A stretch of DNA of 64,000 nt. Source: Valencia hispanica (taxonomy: Eukaryota > Chordata > Actinopteri > Cyprinodontiformes > Valenciidae). Location of the stretch: contig OY747711.1 in NCBI GenBank assembly GCA_963556495.2, positions 34,200,914-34,264,913 on the forward strand. The letters are read 5' to 3'. Below, in pieces: positions 34,182 to 47,189 of this stretch (within the stretch, counting starts at the first letter, position 1; each line of letters begins with the position of its first letter). The position numbers and the translations under genes were made by a program. The notes below the pieces were generated by a model, which did no database searches, was not told the DNA's origin, and was given only the letters and a program-made list of their open reading frames with translations.

Positions 34182-35008
34182 TATGTGTGTAAATGTATGT
34201 AAAATGTGAAAGTATAGGCTATCACATCCTAAGAAAGATTGATATTCATTAATTTTTAGATGCAACCCCAACTCCAAACGGTCTTGGCAGCAGATCAAGA
34301 CAAAATAAAAAAATATAATTCAAAGTGGTGAGTATTTACCATATTTTTTATTATTTTCTTAGAACATTTAATCACAAACACTTGTTTGCAGCAAACAGAA
34401 AAAAATGTGAAATAAGGAAAACTGGGGGAGGGCCACCTCCTCAAGATTACACTGTGGCAGAGGAGTTGGCTCTGAGCAACAAGGGGCGTCCGATTATGGA
34501 TGGGATTGCATGTGCTGTACAGTCAGGGCATGGCTTCGACGAGTCACATTTGTTATGTGCGGCTCAAGAAGCTCACAGAGATAAGACATTCCTTCCGCGG
34601 AAAATCTGTATCTTTCATACAAGTACGCATCAGGAAAGTCAAATGGATTTTGTCTGTCCCTAAAAACTCGTTCTCTACGAAGTGCTCGTCTAACAATTTG
34701 CGCGGAGATGTCCACGGGATTAGAGAGAAAAGGTGAAGCCATTGCAACAGAGAACAGACGCTGGGAATTAGTTACGTCACATATATATATTTCTTTGCTC
34801 ACAGCTGATTGGTCAAACTTCAGTCTGAGATCGCGAATCCAGAACATAACCTGCCCCGGAGCAGGTTAGCCGTGCAGTGTAAGATACCATGGCAACGAAC
34901 ACCGATCAAAGCCGAGCCACTTTCATGGTACCCAAAACCCAGGGTTGGTGGAAACTAAGCTGAAACATAGCTGGCTAGCCACCTAATCCGGCTTCATGGT
35001 ACAGGCCC
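33672..35008. mobile_element. PIF/Harbinger DNA transposon, internally deleted, with 3-bp target duplication
   Basis: The ends are inverted repeats starting GGGCCTGTACCATGAAG, flanked by CTG on both sides (33669-33671, 35009-35011). Harbinger elements carry two genes and both leave traces. On the + strand a Myb/SANT-like protein starts MDRARAIYFSTEEQEIILQK (33890) and continues after a TA-rich gap as IRKTGGGPPPQDYTVAEELA and LALSNKGRPIMDGI. On the minus strand a HARBI1-like transposase N-terminus reads MASPFLSNPVDISAQIVRRA and ENPF-like NPFDFPDAYLYERYRFSAEG, breaking off at LTVQHMQSHP before the DDE catalytic domain. It could move only with help from an intact relative. Confidence 0.85.
34131..34177. 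repeat. (TA)n microsatellite inside the Harbinger element
   Basis: About 23 TA units without interruption, within the presumed intron of the Myb-like gene of the transposon. Confidence 0.95.
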
Positions 35009-35011
35009 CTG

Positions 35012-37450
35012 GGCTCCTTTTGAAGGCATAGGTAAACACCTCCTGCCATGAGACTTCCTCACAAGGTGAAAAATGGTGCACACCCATAACAAAATTATTA
35101 AAAGTAAATATAGGCCTACAAAAAAGGGCAATATTCATATTTCTGGGAACATACAAGTATGAGATACTTTACAGTATAAAAATAAAAACTGACAAAAAAG
35201 AAAAAAAACAAAGTCTGTCTGGGCAATTGTGTATTATGCAAACTGAGTTTGTTTGCTCTGCTTGGTTCTGATTCTGCAAATCCATAAACTCTACTGTCCA
35301 TTGCAAAAAAAACAGAGTGTAACCGCCATTCCCTTGCCAATACATATAGGCAAAGTCCTAATACGGTTTCATAAAGTCCATAAGCCAGTGCATCTGCTGA
35401 ACATCCTGCAAAAAAGTTAGCAGTGAAAGCTATGCATGCCTTCCTCCTACCTTATTACATCATATGGTTGGGAAATAAAATGTATTAAAAAAATAAAAGC
35501 CATGGCTGATTTAAAGCCAGGACTCCATTTAAAAAAAAGTGTTTTTTTTTAATCATCCAAAACACTTTAAATGAATCTGATTATTTTTTTTTTAGGTTAA
35601 GGACAAATGAGCAGGCAATATTGTGTACTTTAAAAAAAAAATTCTCCTTTATGTTGTAACCATTAATACTTTCTTTGAACAGCCCGATCATCACTGATTT
35701 AAATAAAAGCTCTCCTTTAGATTGTAAGTGTTTCCCCTATATTTAGCAGTTAAACTCCTCCTGCATAACTTTACCATTTCTAACTGGGTGATGTGCAACA
35801 GAACCACAAAGGACTAGACCCACTGAGCCCTCCTAACTCCCTAACAATAAACAACTATAATTACAAAAAATGTCAACACTCAATTTAAATGTTAAATAAA
35901 AAAATTAATATTCTATATATGACAATATATTTGTGGTATTGGGTTTTCTTAGAGCTCTTTTAAAAAAATAAATAAAATAAAGAAATAACAGCAAAAAATT
36001 GTTCAAGACTTACATAAAAAACACAAAGCATATTATTCCTAGGGTATGTTTGAAAGCTAACACACTTCCTAAAAACAAATACAAAATAAAAACCTTGCAG
36101 ATGTTTAATAACAATTGTCGGTATAAAAGCTTCATTTGAAAGAACCTTAACTACACAAAAAGGTTTTGTTGAGTCCAAACACAAAACATCTAATTTCCAT
36201 CTCTTGGGAGTATCGTTAAGTTATACCAGAGTTCTTGTCTAATACAAACACACTAATAATTTCCTTTTCGGAAAAGAAAATTATGTTATACAAGGTATAA
36301 CATTACAATATATACTTTTAAATTAAACAGTTAAAGGAAAATAAGCTTTTATATTTTTCCAAATGACAAACTTTGGTGTACTTGCCTGGCTGCTGGATTC
36401 TCGCCGCTGGTTATGCAGACTGATGAAAACAACACAAATGGGTGTCTGTCTTCGTCTCTTGGCTGCTCCTTAGCAATGGGTCACATGAAGTTGGTATTTT
36501 GCTCATCACATGTTTAAACTCCATGGCCATCTTCCATTTAGCTCTAACTGCCTTCACTAACTTGATTTTGTCTCATTATGGAGCCATACAAAAGTGTTAA
36601 AAGGTCTAAGAGGAGTTCCGGTGCTAAACATTGACACATAAATTTTATTTTAAAAAGTGGCTTGACCTTCCAAAACTGAATTTCTTATTTTCCCTTCAGG
36701 CCTGTTGCCACTTTTAAGGCCATATTCTCAATCATCTAACAAGCTTCAGCTGTGCCTTTTTACCACAAGGAACGTTCAGACCTACGAATTTAGATCCTCA
36801 TAGAATGAACATAGCTGATTCAGTTTAAAAAATATATACAAACATGTTAACTGTGGCCTGGAAACAAATATATAAGAATACTAAAATACAAAAGTTGGTG
36901 CACGACTAACTCTTTTAGCACAGACAGCATTTCATTTGAATTATGTGTATCTGTGATACAATTTGAAAACTCTAAACTCTGTTTAATCGGTCTTTATTTA
37001 ATTCATTATGTGGTTTTTATGAATTCCAGTAAAATTATTTAAACTACTTCAATTACTGGTAAAATTGGAAGTTGTTTTTCTCAGTCTTCAGATTTCTTCT
37101 AGATTTTTTTAACATTTGTACAATTCTGTGTTTGAGTTATTCTGAGTACAACAAGTATTTGAACATGAAAGGTTCATGAGTGCCGGACAGTAGTCAATGG
37201 CCTATAATGAACGAGTACCAGTCACACTTATTAGGTAAGCTGCTGATAGTCTCATGATCCAGGAAGCACCAATTAAATGACATCATTTAGATCAGTACTT
37301 TTATAAAAAAAAATGTTCTGAGAGACAAATCATGAATTACTTTTAATTTTAATGACCTATTCAATTGAGCTCAATTTTTAAAAGAATGGTCAAAGTTTCA
37401 AACCTAAAATTAAAAGAATCAAAAGGTCATGCTGTCATGACCTCATAGAG
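35012..37450. other. Intergenic DNA between fmn2 and chrm3, nothing recognised
   Basis: Very AT-rich with several A or T runs. Only short ORFs without family resemblance. Confidence 0.5.
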
Positions 37451-40400
37451 CAGTTTTTTTCAACCCTGCCCTTCAAGGCTTCTTCTTCTTCTTTTTTTAA
37501 TGGCGAGTGGCAACCAACTTTGGTGCATTTCCGCCACCTACTATGCTGGAGTGTGGGTCAGAATAAAGAGCTTCTTTTAAATTCTCTCTAATATTCCATT
37601 TAACTTGAAAAAATTCCTTTACTAACTTACATATATTTCCCTCCCCACTTAATAAATTTTTTTAAAATTAAAATTCCATCATTCCTCTTCCTCATTTTTT
37701 CTCTGAGCTTCCTTCGATTCTCTAAATATTTAACACAGCAACACAATACATGTTCTACTGTTTCTTTATCTTCCCCACAACTACACATACCTGACAGATG
37801 TTTTCCTATTAAATGTAATGAACCATTTAATCCTTTATGACCCATTCTCAAACGTGATATTATTTTTGATCTCTACTATTCAATCTCATAATATTCATTT
37901 TTCCTACTTTTTCCTGTATTTTAAACAAATGACGTCAATCTGTCCCTTTTCCCCATCTATTTTACCATTCTTTCATTATCTGTGCTTTAAAAATAGATTT
38001 AATTTCAAATAAATTAATCGGAATAGCTATAATGTTTATGTTTATAATTTTTTTACATCTTTCCTCTATTTTATTATAATTTTCTTTCCATATTAGTTTA
38101 GAATCAAAAATAACTCCTAGATATGGAAAACTACTTACTTGTTTCAATTTTTCTCCATATAATTTTAATTTTATCATAATTTTCTTTCTAGTAAAAACCA
38201 TACTCTTTGTTTTTTCCACGGAGAATTAAAAAACCCCAATCATATGACCAGTTTTCAACGACCCCAATTGCTTCTTGCATTTGTACATATTTTATATTCC
38301 TACCTCTTTTCCATAATGCTCCATCATCCGCAAATAACGCTTTTCCGAATTCATTACCTATATTTTGAAAAAATAACATTTATCATAATCAAAAACAATA
38401 CTGGACTAATAACACTCCCTTGTGGTGTTCTATTATCTACTTTATACCCATTCGAAAGTGAATTTTCTATCTTCACTTGTATTTTCCTATTTATAAAAAA
38501 ATATTTTATCCAATTATACATTCGTCCTGTAATTCCTAGTTTTTTTTAATTTATTTAATCAATAAGCCTTCTTTTCAAGCCATAACATATGCTTTTTCCA
38601 CATCAAAAAATATTGCCAATAAACTTTCATTATTAATTTGAGCTTTTCTAATTTCTGTCTCAAGACAAACTATAGGATCCAATGTACTTCTTCCTTTCCT
38701 GAAACCACTTTGATATTGTGACAACAATTTTTTAGTTTCTAGGTAATGTGTAAGTCTCTGTTACCATCCTTTCCATTATTTTCCCTACATATGATGTAAG
38801 TGCTATTGGCCTATAATTTCCTGAACAACTTGGATCTGTTCCTGGTTTAACTATTGGTATTATTATTGTTTCCTTCCAATTACTTGGTAATTTTCCCTTT
38901 TCCCATATTTCATTATACATTTCTAATTATTTTGTTTCATTTGTTTCCCTAACTGTTTTAGCATTACATAACATATTTTATCCTTCCCTGGACTTGACAT
39001 ACCCGTTTTCGCCCATGCACATTCTAATTCAAAAATGGTGAATGGTACATATATTATTCTCATAAAACTCTCTTCCTCACTTCTTTCAATACAAATATCA
39101 TTATTCCTTCAATTTTTTTCTCTTCTTTCCCTTCCTATTTCTGACATATTTTCTGTACTATGTACTTTAACAAATGCCTTAACCATTAATTCTGCTTTAT
39201 CTTTATTAGTTATAGCTATTGCATCCCCTTCTTTTAACACTGGATACTGCCATTCTTTTCAAATTCCTTTCATTTTTCTTATCCTTCCCCATAGATCACT
39301 TACTGGTGTTGTTCTACCTTCTACCTTGTTCTATCTATCTTTTCACAATAACCTCTCAAACTCTCTCTTTTCACCTCTTTAATAACTTTCCTAGCTATAG
39401 CTTGCAATCTCTTATATTCTAGTAAATTTGTTCCATTATGTATCCTTAACATTTCTAAACGTTTATTTCTGGCTTTAATTGCTTTCTCGCAATTTTCTGT
39501 CCACCATGGCACCTTATGATGCCAATCTTCACATTTCAACCTAAATTTATCCCATCTTGCTTTTTTAAAAATCCATCCCCCTTCCCTTTCTTCCGATAAT
39601 ATTCCTTTCGTCCCATAAACTTTGATTAAAATTGGATAATGATCACTCCCTAAATTGTTTTCTTGTACCTTCCACTCACATATTCCTGCAATTTCATTAG
39701 ATACCATAGTAATATCAATTGCTGACATGTTACCTGTATGTATATCAACCAGTGTCCCACTCCCATCATTAATACATACCAAATTCATATCTTCCATTAT
39801 TTGTTCAATTATCTTTCCATTTGAATCAGTCTTCTTTCCTCCCCACAATGTGCTATGTGCATTAAAATCTCCACAAATAATTACTCGTCTACTATTATTT
39901 TCAGTTATTGATTTAATCTTATTTAAATCAAGTTTTTTACAAGGATTATAATATTTTTTTATACAAATTTGTCCTTTATTTGTGTATACTTCTACTATTA
40001 TGAACTCATCTTCCTTTTCTATTTTCATTATTCTTGAATTCAAGTTACATTTAACAAAAGTGACACATCCATATCTTATACAACCTATTCTATCACATCT
40101 GATTTCTTTATATTGAGATATTTTAAAGTCTAATTCATCTTTTAAACATGATTCCTGAATACATATAATGTCCGGTTTTGAATCCAAATCATCAATATAC
40201 TTTTTGAGTTCATGCCCGTTTGCTAATAAGCTTCTTGCATTTCATTGTAAAATAAACAACATTTACTACCCCATACTCCCTGACTCTTAACTTGACTGAA
40301 CACAAGATTGTTTCTAACCTCTTCCCATGTTAATTCATTAATATCCAAATGGTTTGATGCTGCTTATACTATAATTTTAATTCTTTTAGTTTTTGATTTT

Positions 40401-41827
40401 GTTTCCATTGTTGCATTTATAACTCCAGCAATGTTACCAGTTTTTTTAAATTCACCCATACTTTCCCTTTTTCTTCTTTCTCTCTATTAAGTTTCCTCTC
40501 CTACGTTCTCCACTCTTCTTCCTGTTTTTTGATTCACAAATTTAACTGCATCAGCATATGATAGCTTATTCTTGACTCTCATTTGTTGTATATCTCTTTT
40601 GTCATCACCTGACATTCTACATATGTTACACTGTGATCTCCTCCACAGTTGCAACATTTTTTTTGCATTTTCTTTCCACAGTTTTCAAATTCATGATTTT
40701 CTCCACATATTGGACATCTTCTCTTCCCTTTGCATACAGCAGCTGTATGTCCAAATCTTTGACAATGAAAACACCTTAATGGTTTTGGGATATATTCTCT
40801 TACTGAGTATGACATGAATCCTAACAACACTTTACTGGGCAATGTTTCACCTTGGAACTCTGATAGCGCATTTTCAGTTTCCTTTCTTATACCATCCTTG
40901 AATACCGTAAATCTCATTTCTTCTCTCACCTTTGCACCTTTCAGATTTGCTTTTATTTCTTCCATAGACACCTCTAATGGTATACCCCAAATCAGCCATT
41001 TAGTCCCTTGTCCTCCCATTCGCACTTTGCTCATGCTAATCACTTTGCGTTTTCCCACTTCTCGTATTTTGAAAGCCTTTTCACTTTGTTCCTTATCTGT
41101 ACAAACTATCAACAAATTACCATCTCTTAGCACTTTAGCTAATTAAATGTCTCCCACTTGATTCTTCAATATTGTGGTTAGTTTGACTGGACCTAAAGAC
41201 TGAACTCCATTTCCCTCTTTAAACCTCAAAACAACTTTGAAATCCGTTACTTCTTCCATGTATTTTTCTTTATCACTGACTATAATTTTTCTTTGTTTTC
41301 TGCTTCCTTCTCCCTCAGAAACATATCCTCTCTTTTCTCTGACTTGTTCTTGACCATTATTCATATCCATCTCCTCCTCGCTTTTACTATCATCTTCATC
41401 GCCCCATTCCTTCCTATTCACAGCATAGTTGAACCTGCCCACCATTGTCTTCATTTCCTTTCCAGCTTTTGCCATTTCTTCCAGCTTTCTTCCTTTTGGT
41501 CGGTAAATTATAGTAAACCGTGAACTCACATGCCTTTCTTCCTTCAATTCCTTATTTTCTTTAGTTTGCAAACGCTTAACCATTCACTTCTAATTTTCGC
41601 TTCTCTCACCACGACACCTCCAGTCAAAACAGAGAGACCTTCTGCTCTTCAAGGCACACTGCCCTGCATGTTTTAGATGTTTCACTGCTACAGTGCTCCT
41701 GATTTTAACTGATGGTTGATTAACACGTTTGCTAAACTGCAATCATCTGAAACAGATGTGTTAAAGCAGAGAAAAATCTAAAACATGCTAGGCAGTGTGC
41801 CTTGAACCCAGGGTTGGGAAACAATGA
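37451..41827. mobile_element. hAT-like MITE split by a LINE insertion
   Basis: Left piece 37451-37479 (CAGTTTTTTTCAACCCTGCC) and right piece 41647-41827 form a short element of about 200 bp once the LINE is removed. Its terminal repeats are CAACCCTG...CTTCAAGGCACACTGCC and, at the other end, GGCAGTGTGCCTTGAACCCAG followed by GGTTGGGAAACAATG. The TTCAAGGCACACTGCC motif and the internal ATGTTTTAGAT/ATCTAAAACAT pair are typical of a common fish hAT-derived MITE. Flanking 8-mers (TCATAGAG, AGTTAGAG) match in six positions, so an 8-bp duplication is possible but not clean. Confidence 0.65.
37480..41646 (-). mobile_element. Nimb/I-clade LINE, near full length but frameshifted
   Basis: The two ORFs lie on the minus strand. 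ORF1 (41583 to 40579, broken near 41138) is Gag-like and ends in three zinc knuckles: CFHCQRFGHTAAVC, CPICGENHEFENC and CCNCGGDHSVTYVEC. ORF2 has an AP endonuclease (39321-40187: ICIQESCLKDELDF, VIICGDFNAHSTLWGG, NLGSDHYPIL). RT pieces follow: NYRPIALTSYVGKIMERM, FADDGALWKRG and FPYLGVIFDSKLIWKENYNK. The C-terminal part reads GHKGLNGSLHLIGKHLSGMC and ETVEHVLCCC. This layout and the C-terminal Cys/His motif fit Nimb/I elements. A 9-bp duplication, CTTCAAGGC, flanks it (37471-37479, 41647-41655). The (AAG)n tail is at the left end. Confidence 0.85.
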
Positions 41828-43632
41828 GTTAGAGGACAAGGCCTATTCAATGATAAATTACACTGTCCTGTGTGAATAAAGGTGAAAGCATAATCAAAAT
41901 ATTAAGGAAAATTTACACAGACATGAACACAAAAACATTTGTTTATTTTATTTAAAATATATAAGATTGGCATATTTAAACATAAATAAATTTGAGATAA
42001 AAAATGTTTGCAAGATGACATTGAAGCGTGTTCTGTTCAAAGCAGGCTAAAATATCTACTGTTGGCAGTAGTTTTTATTTATTTATTTGGACATCAGATT
42101 TGTACATAATTCAAAAAGATAAGGAAGAACACTACAGTCACCATAATCCTTTATTTTTCTTCATATGACCCCCGGTAATATTACATATCATTGTTTGCCT
42201 TCAGTATATTTTGAACACCATTAGAAATGTTTCTGCAAAACATTTATGTAAGATAAAAAACCTAATGTGCATTACAAAAACACAAAATTCCTTTTTTTAA
42301 ATACATTGTGACTGGTTTCAGTTTCTGTGTTGTTTGCTAGTTTTCTGTATATTATAAGAAGGTTTCAACTTTATATACAAATAATATGTGACATGGCTTT
42401 ATAATGATTTTAAGGAACTTAACACATGAAAGTAAAATAACATATATATACTGAATTTCTCTGGTAATTCTATTTGAAATTAATCGTTGTTGGAAATATG
42501 TTTGTCTTAATTCACAATTTAGACCCTAAATGTGTTAGAATTACACTATTGGCAACATATATTTGTCCATGCCTCCAGAGGGCGCAATTGTTGCTTTTAT
42601 AACTTTTTAGTACTGTCAAAGTGAGAAACCAAACCAGAACAAACATCTTTAAAAATGTACATCTTTGTGTGCAATTAATCTCAGGATACTAGGCCAAAAA
42701 TGTACACGGAACCTTTTCATCATTGTACAGTCATTGCTTTTAACAAGAAACTGCAAGCACAAAAAACACAACCAATGTACCTATTGTGTTCATCATAGAA
42801 AACCACAATCACATTGAACACAATAGCTTTTCACTGACTGTAGTGCCACACAAAATATTCACAACTCACTTCATCAAATGTATCATTTTCAAACTGGCTC
42901 GAAATCTCTGGAGTACCAAGACAACCAAAGATTAAAATCCCCCAAAAAGTTGTCTGATGAGTGAGAGTAAGGACACATTAAGAATTTTTTTATATTCCAT
43001 AATACACAAGAAAGCTATATCCATGTAGGAAGATAATCCTCAGAAGTTCTGCTAAAAACACATGCCAGTCAAGAAGAAGTCACTGCAAACTAGTAAAATG
43101 TAGAAGCCAGTGAACACAACTCTCCTTTTGACCTTGGCTCTCATGAACATATTACAGATATACAGTTTTGTTTGAAATGTAAAACCACTCTGCACATTAC
43201 AATTCTAGCTACCTACAGTGGAAAGTTGTAAGAAATGTAAATCCCCCACCGTGACATGGACAAGCCTACTATTTGTCAATTGCACTTCCATATTTCTCCT
43301 GCAATGCCTTTTAAAAGCCCTTTATGATTATTTCGTCTTCATCTTCTGCCAGCAGCACGAGCATGAAATGGTAAAGAATTCTTTCAGAAGAAAGACAAAA
43401 CTTTCCTCTGTGAACCTCACCTTAGGGAAACCTTCACACCTATACCCATTAGCCAAAGTACATAGATGCTCCAACATAAACACATATCACAAGACCACCA
43501 TGTAGTGTTGCTGTTATTTTTACGTAACAGCAGTTAGGGACATTGTGGATTTTTAGGCCAATAAGCCTTTATTTCCATTGTCCTCCGTTGAATGTTGAAC
43601 ATCTGTCTACAACTGACTGAATATAGGTCAGT
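41828..43632. other. chrm3 3' flank / probable 3' UTR
   Basis: Directly downstream of the chrm3 stop on the minus strand. AT-rich with no competing ORFs. The 3' UTR is expected here, but no polyadenylation site can be assigned with confidence. Confidence 0.5.
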
Positions 43633-45567
43633 TTACGTAGACTCCCTGGGAATCCCCCTGTGGAAGACCACTGATTGCCTCTGTTGAAACTGCTGCTTTC
43701 GTCGTTTCTTCTGATCCCAGCGGCAGAGCAGTATCATCTTAAAGGTTGTTCGGAAAGTCTTGTTGCACAGCGCGTAGCACATGGGGTTGACTGTGCTGTT
43801 TACATAGCACAGCCAGTACCCCAATGCCCACAGGGTCTTTGGAATGCAAAGTTCACAAAAAGTTGTTATCAACACCATGATGTTGTAAGGTGTCCAGGTG
43901 ATGATGAAAGCTAAGAGGATGGCACTGAGTGTTTGAGCTGCTTTTTTCTCCTTCACTAAAGACATTCGCTTCCTCTTGGTGATCTGAGTCCGGGTTCGTG
44001 TGGCAAAGCGCTTTGCCATAGCAGCTTCTTTAAAGGAAAGCGGGACAGAGGAGGACTTGGTGGCTGTGCAAGTAGTAGAGCCGTCGATGGCAGTGGTTGA
44101 CGGGGTACCATCCAAAAATCCATGGTTAGACTTAGCTTGAATGGTGGACATTGACTGTGTCTTGCGTGAGCTGAAACGTTGGTGGTATCTATTTTCTGTG
44201 TTGTCTGTTACTTCGGGTGTAATGGGAGCAGTGGTGTTAGTGGTGACTGTTGACAAGCTGTCTCGGCTGAACTCAGCTCCCCTCAATGGATCTTCTTCTG
44301 AGGCTATATCCAAATCCTCGCATGAGGTAAGCTGAGAGTTCACGGCAGCCTTAATGCCAGGAAGGCTGAGGACAATAGAAAAAATAGCATGACTTTGAGA
44401 AATCATCTCTCTACCCCCACAGTCCTCATCCTCTGAGGATCCAGAATGGTCCAAAGAGGCGGCTGCATCATTGTTGTTCCAGCTGTCACTGCTGCTCTGG
44501 TCCGGATCACCATCCCCATGCCTGATACTACCAGGTCTCCAGGAACGAACCCCTGGCCAGCAGTGGAATCGCCCAACCAGCTCCTGACATGTGCTCTTTT
44601 TCTTAGATAACCTGTTCAGCTCAAAGCTGCCACAGCTCCTAGAACTTCCAGTCTGATGTACAAAACGAGCTCTCTCACCCCGTTTATTATTTCCAACCCT
44701 TCCCCCTATCCCTCCACGACCTTCTGAACCTTGAAGCCCAGCTAACTCTTTGGAACGGTTCTGGGTTTCTTTATAGATGCGCCAGTACAGAATACTCATT
44801 ATTGTCACAGGGAGGTAGAAAGCCGCCATTGCTGTGCAAAAGGTTGTGATCGGCTCTGTAAGGAATTGGATATAGCATTGATTGTGAGGTACTGTCCTTT
44901 TTCCTACAAAATACTGCCACAGCAGTATGGCTGGGGCCCACAGAACAATAGAGACAAGCCAGGCTAGGCCTATCATGATTCCAGCTCTCTTCGTGGTCCG
45001 TTTTGCCCGGTAGGTCAAAGGTCTGGTTATTGAAAAGTAGCGATCAAAGCTAATGACCAAAAGGTTCATAACTGATGCGTTGCTTGCAACATAGTCAATA
45101 GCCAGCCAAAGGTCACATGCCCAGGTGCCCAAGACCCAATAGCCCATTATAAGGTAAACCGTGTAGAGATTCATAGAGATTACTCCTATAATGAGGTCAG
45201 CTACAGCCAAGCTCAGTAGAAAATAGTTGTTGACTGTCTTTAGTTGGCGATTAACCTTGAAGGATACCACCACCAGTATGTTGCCGACAATGGTGACCAG
45301 TGACAGTGTGCCTGTCAGTAAAACAATTAGGACAACTTGCCACACAGGGTGGCCACCGAGAGGGTCAAAGGCTGCTGTTTCATTCCCAGGTTGAGGAGTG
45401 AAATTAAGAGGGTTGTTGGTAAAAGAGGAATTCTCATCAATCACCATCCATGAGACTCCTTCAATCTCTCCTCGATGAAGTGCGCTGGATTGAGAATAGG
45501 CTCCAGCCACTCGTGGTGATGGGTTGGCAGTCAAGAGGAGACCAGGGTCTGTGATGTTGGAGCTCAT
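43633..45567 (-). CDS. chrm3: Muscarinic acetylcholine receptor M3
   Basis: A 644-residue class A GPCR of the plasma membrane; it binds acetylcholine and couples to Gq/phospholipase C. N-terminus with N-glycosylation sites at Asn4, 46, 55 and 62; seven hydrophobic segments. Key residues: Asp124 (2.50), Asp158 (3.32, ligand anchor, in LAIDYVASN), DRY 175-177, disulfide Cys151-Cys231, Trp558 and Asn562 in TM6 (ITWTPYN), NPMCY 594-598. The third intracellular loop (about 270-540) is long and has [15 protein letters not shown] with a following SSEDED, an M3 signature, and ends with the Gq-coupling [19 protein letters not shown]. The [11 protein letters not shown] before TM1 is also M3-like, which rules out M1 and M5. 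Human M3 is 590 residues; the extra length is in the N-terminus and loop 3. The start chosen is MSSNIT, the first in-frame ATG after the splice acceptor. All coding is in one exon, as usual for muscarinic genes. fmn2 follows downstream. Confidence 0.97.
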   Translation of the reverse strand: MSSNITDPGLLLTANPSPRVAGAYSQSSALHRGEIEGVSWMVIDENSSFTNNPLNFTPQPGNETAAFDPLGGHPVWQVVLIVLLTGTLSLVTIVGNILVVVSFKVNRQLKTVNNYFLLSLAVADLIIGVISMNLYTVYLIMGYWVLGTWACDLWLAIDYVASNASVMNLLVISFDRYFSITRPLTYRAKRTTKRAGIMIGLAWLVSIVLWAPAILLWQYFVGKRTVPHNQCYIQFLTEPITTFCTAMAAFYLPVTIMSILYWRIYKETQNRSKELAGLQGSEGRGGIGGRVGNNKRGERARFVHQTGSSRSCGSFELNRLSKKKSTCQELVGRFHCWPGVRSWRPGSIRHGDGDPDQSSSDSWNNNDAAASLDHSGSSEDEDCGGREMISQSHAIFSIVLSLPGIKAAVNSQLTSCEDLDIASEEDPLRGAEFSRDSLSTVTTNTTAPITPEVTDNTENRYHQRFSSRKTQSMSTIQAKSNHGFLDGTPSTTAIDGSTTCTATKSSSVPLSFKEAAMAKRFATRTRTQITKRKRMSLVKEKKAAQTLSAILLAFIITWTPYNIMVLITTFCELCIPKTLWALGYWLCYVNSTVNPMCYALCNKTFRTTFKMILLCRWDQKKRRKQQFQQRQSVVFHRGIPREST

Positions 45568-45586
45568 TGTTATGTTCTTGCATATT
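45568..45586 (-). promoter_or_regulatory. chrm3: chrm3 5' UTR end with splice acceptor and upstream AUG
   Basis: A long pyrimidine tract and TCCTTCTTCAG precede the exon, which starts at 45586. The 5' UTR is thus spliced from an upstream exon not identified here. The 19-base leader contains an ATG (45581-45583) out of frame with the main start, opening a 40-codon ORF that overlaps the receptor start and ends at 45461. Confidence 0.8.
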
Positions 45587-47189
45587 CTGAAGAAGGAGAC
45601 AGAAAAGTAAGACAATAAGGGGAAAGAGAGGGAGGGAATAAGGTATGGGATACAGGTAGTAAAGGAGGAAAGAAAAGAGACAAAGAGGGGAAATGGAGAA
45701 AGAATGCATGAGTATAGCTGACAATGCTATTAATGTCCAGCAGGTGAGGCTGTACTCTACAAATCTGAGCAAACTGTATATTGGACAAAGATGTTTCTCT
45801 CTAATTTCTCTTTCTTTAAATTTGTATATGCATTTTGACACAAACTTTACGAACACTGTATTTATAAATGTTTCTTTTTGTATTACTTTACATCAGTATC
45901 ATAAGTTGACATTAAATCTTCAATATTTTACATAAATAAAAAGACAGAGTGCATTCATTCCCTTTTTTTCATGATGTAAAGCAAACTGTAGAGACACTTC
46001 ACCTATACACAGGTTTTATGTTTTACACATTTGCCATTTCTGCAAAGGTCTCAGTGTTGAAACTTTAACTCGTTTAACATTGGGTGTATGGTCACCATAG
46101 ACATATTTTATTCCACTGAAAGATGGCTCTCTCTGAAAAACTGTCTTCTTGTAAAAATACCACACCAATCATTTCCCAAGAAACCAATACCATCAGATGA
46201 TTTACAGCATTTTTTAACACTAACCAAAAGGCATTAGTAGAATCTTTAGAAATACACCAAGCCAATACAAGCTGTAAATTTGGTAAACCATACTATGCAT
46301 AACAACAAAAACAGGCTAAATAAGAAAGGCAAATTAAATTGAAGAAAACAACATGGAGAGAATGCCAAGGACAAATGTTTTGCTTTTTTTAGAATTTAGT
46401 TTTATTGCAGGAATGCAGAAATAAACAGAAGATCTGGATGTTATTTGTAAAACCAGGTCCTGACAAATGGAAAATAAGACAGAAAACATTTGTTTGAGCT
46501 GGACGTATCGTTTACTTTGAGTCACACACTAGAATATATTAATACTACTGCTGTAAGACCAATGAATGCAGAGGCTGAAAAGAGGAGTCTGGAAAGGCTT
46601 GAAGTACTTTAATTATTGGCATACACTGACTAAACATACAGTGATGACTCCCTGCCCTTTATTGAGTGGTTCCTCCTTTACCTCAAAAATGGCTCTAGCT
46701 AGTAAGACCTTGGAAAAAGAACTGTTGGTATCTGAGCCTGTTTGTTACCAGCAAGAGATACCTGCTTAACCCTTTTATTTGTTAGGTATAGTCTTTGTGG
46801 ATAAGGCATCTCTACCATAGATGGAGTTTGGGAGAAAAGACTGCTACATTTAAAATTAATGTGGAAAGCAGGTATTGCCTATTTACTGGCACATCTGGTG
46901 AAAAATGTGTAAGATTTTTTAATAAGAAGGAATTCATATTTTTTTCCAAGAAACCGATACCATCATTATTTAATCTTACTTTGAATTATTATTTTTTTAA
47001 TCCAATTTTTAATCCAAATAAATGTATTAGATGAAAAGAAAACCTTCTTTGAAAATCTCTTCTTGGCAATTTAGTTTAGCTCAGTTTATTCTTATACAAC
47101 TAGTTTAGAAACATAAACAGATTGAGATTAAATTCTGCCATCCATTGGCTGTTTATCCATGCAGGGCCTATCCAAATATGTAAGTGGGC
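45587..47189. other. Upstream region or 5' intron of chrm3, nothing recognised
   Basis: AT-rich DNA without clear coding content. Non-coding chrm3 5' exons may lie in this region or farther right, but none can be placed. Confidence 0.45.

Noticed and set aside
40579..41133. A host CCHC zinc-finger (CNBP-like) gene
   Set aside because: It is followed in the same direction by an AP endonuclease and RT; it is ORF1 of the Nimb/I LINE.
43633..45567. Receptor could be chrm5 or chrm1
   Set aside because: [11 protein letters not shown] before TM1, [15 protein letters not shown] in loop 3 and the C-terminal [14 protein letters not shown] are M3 signatures.
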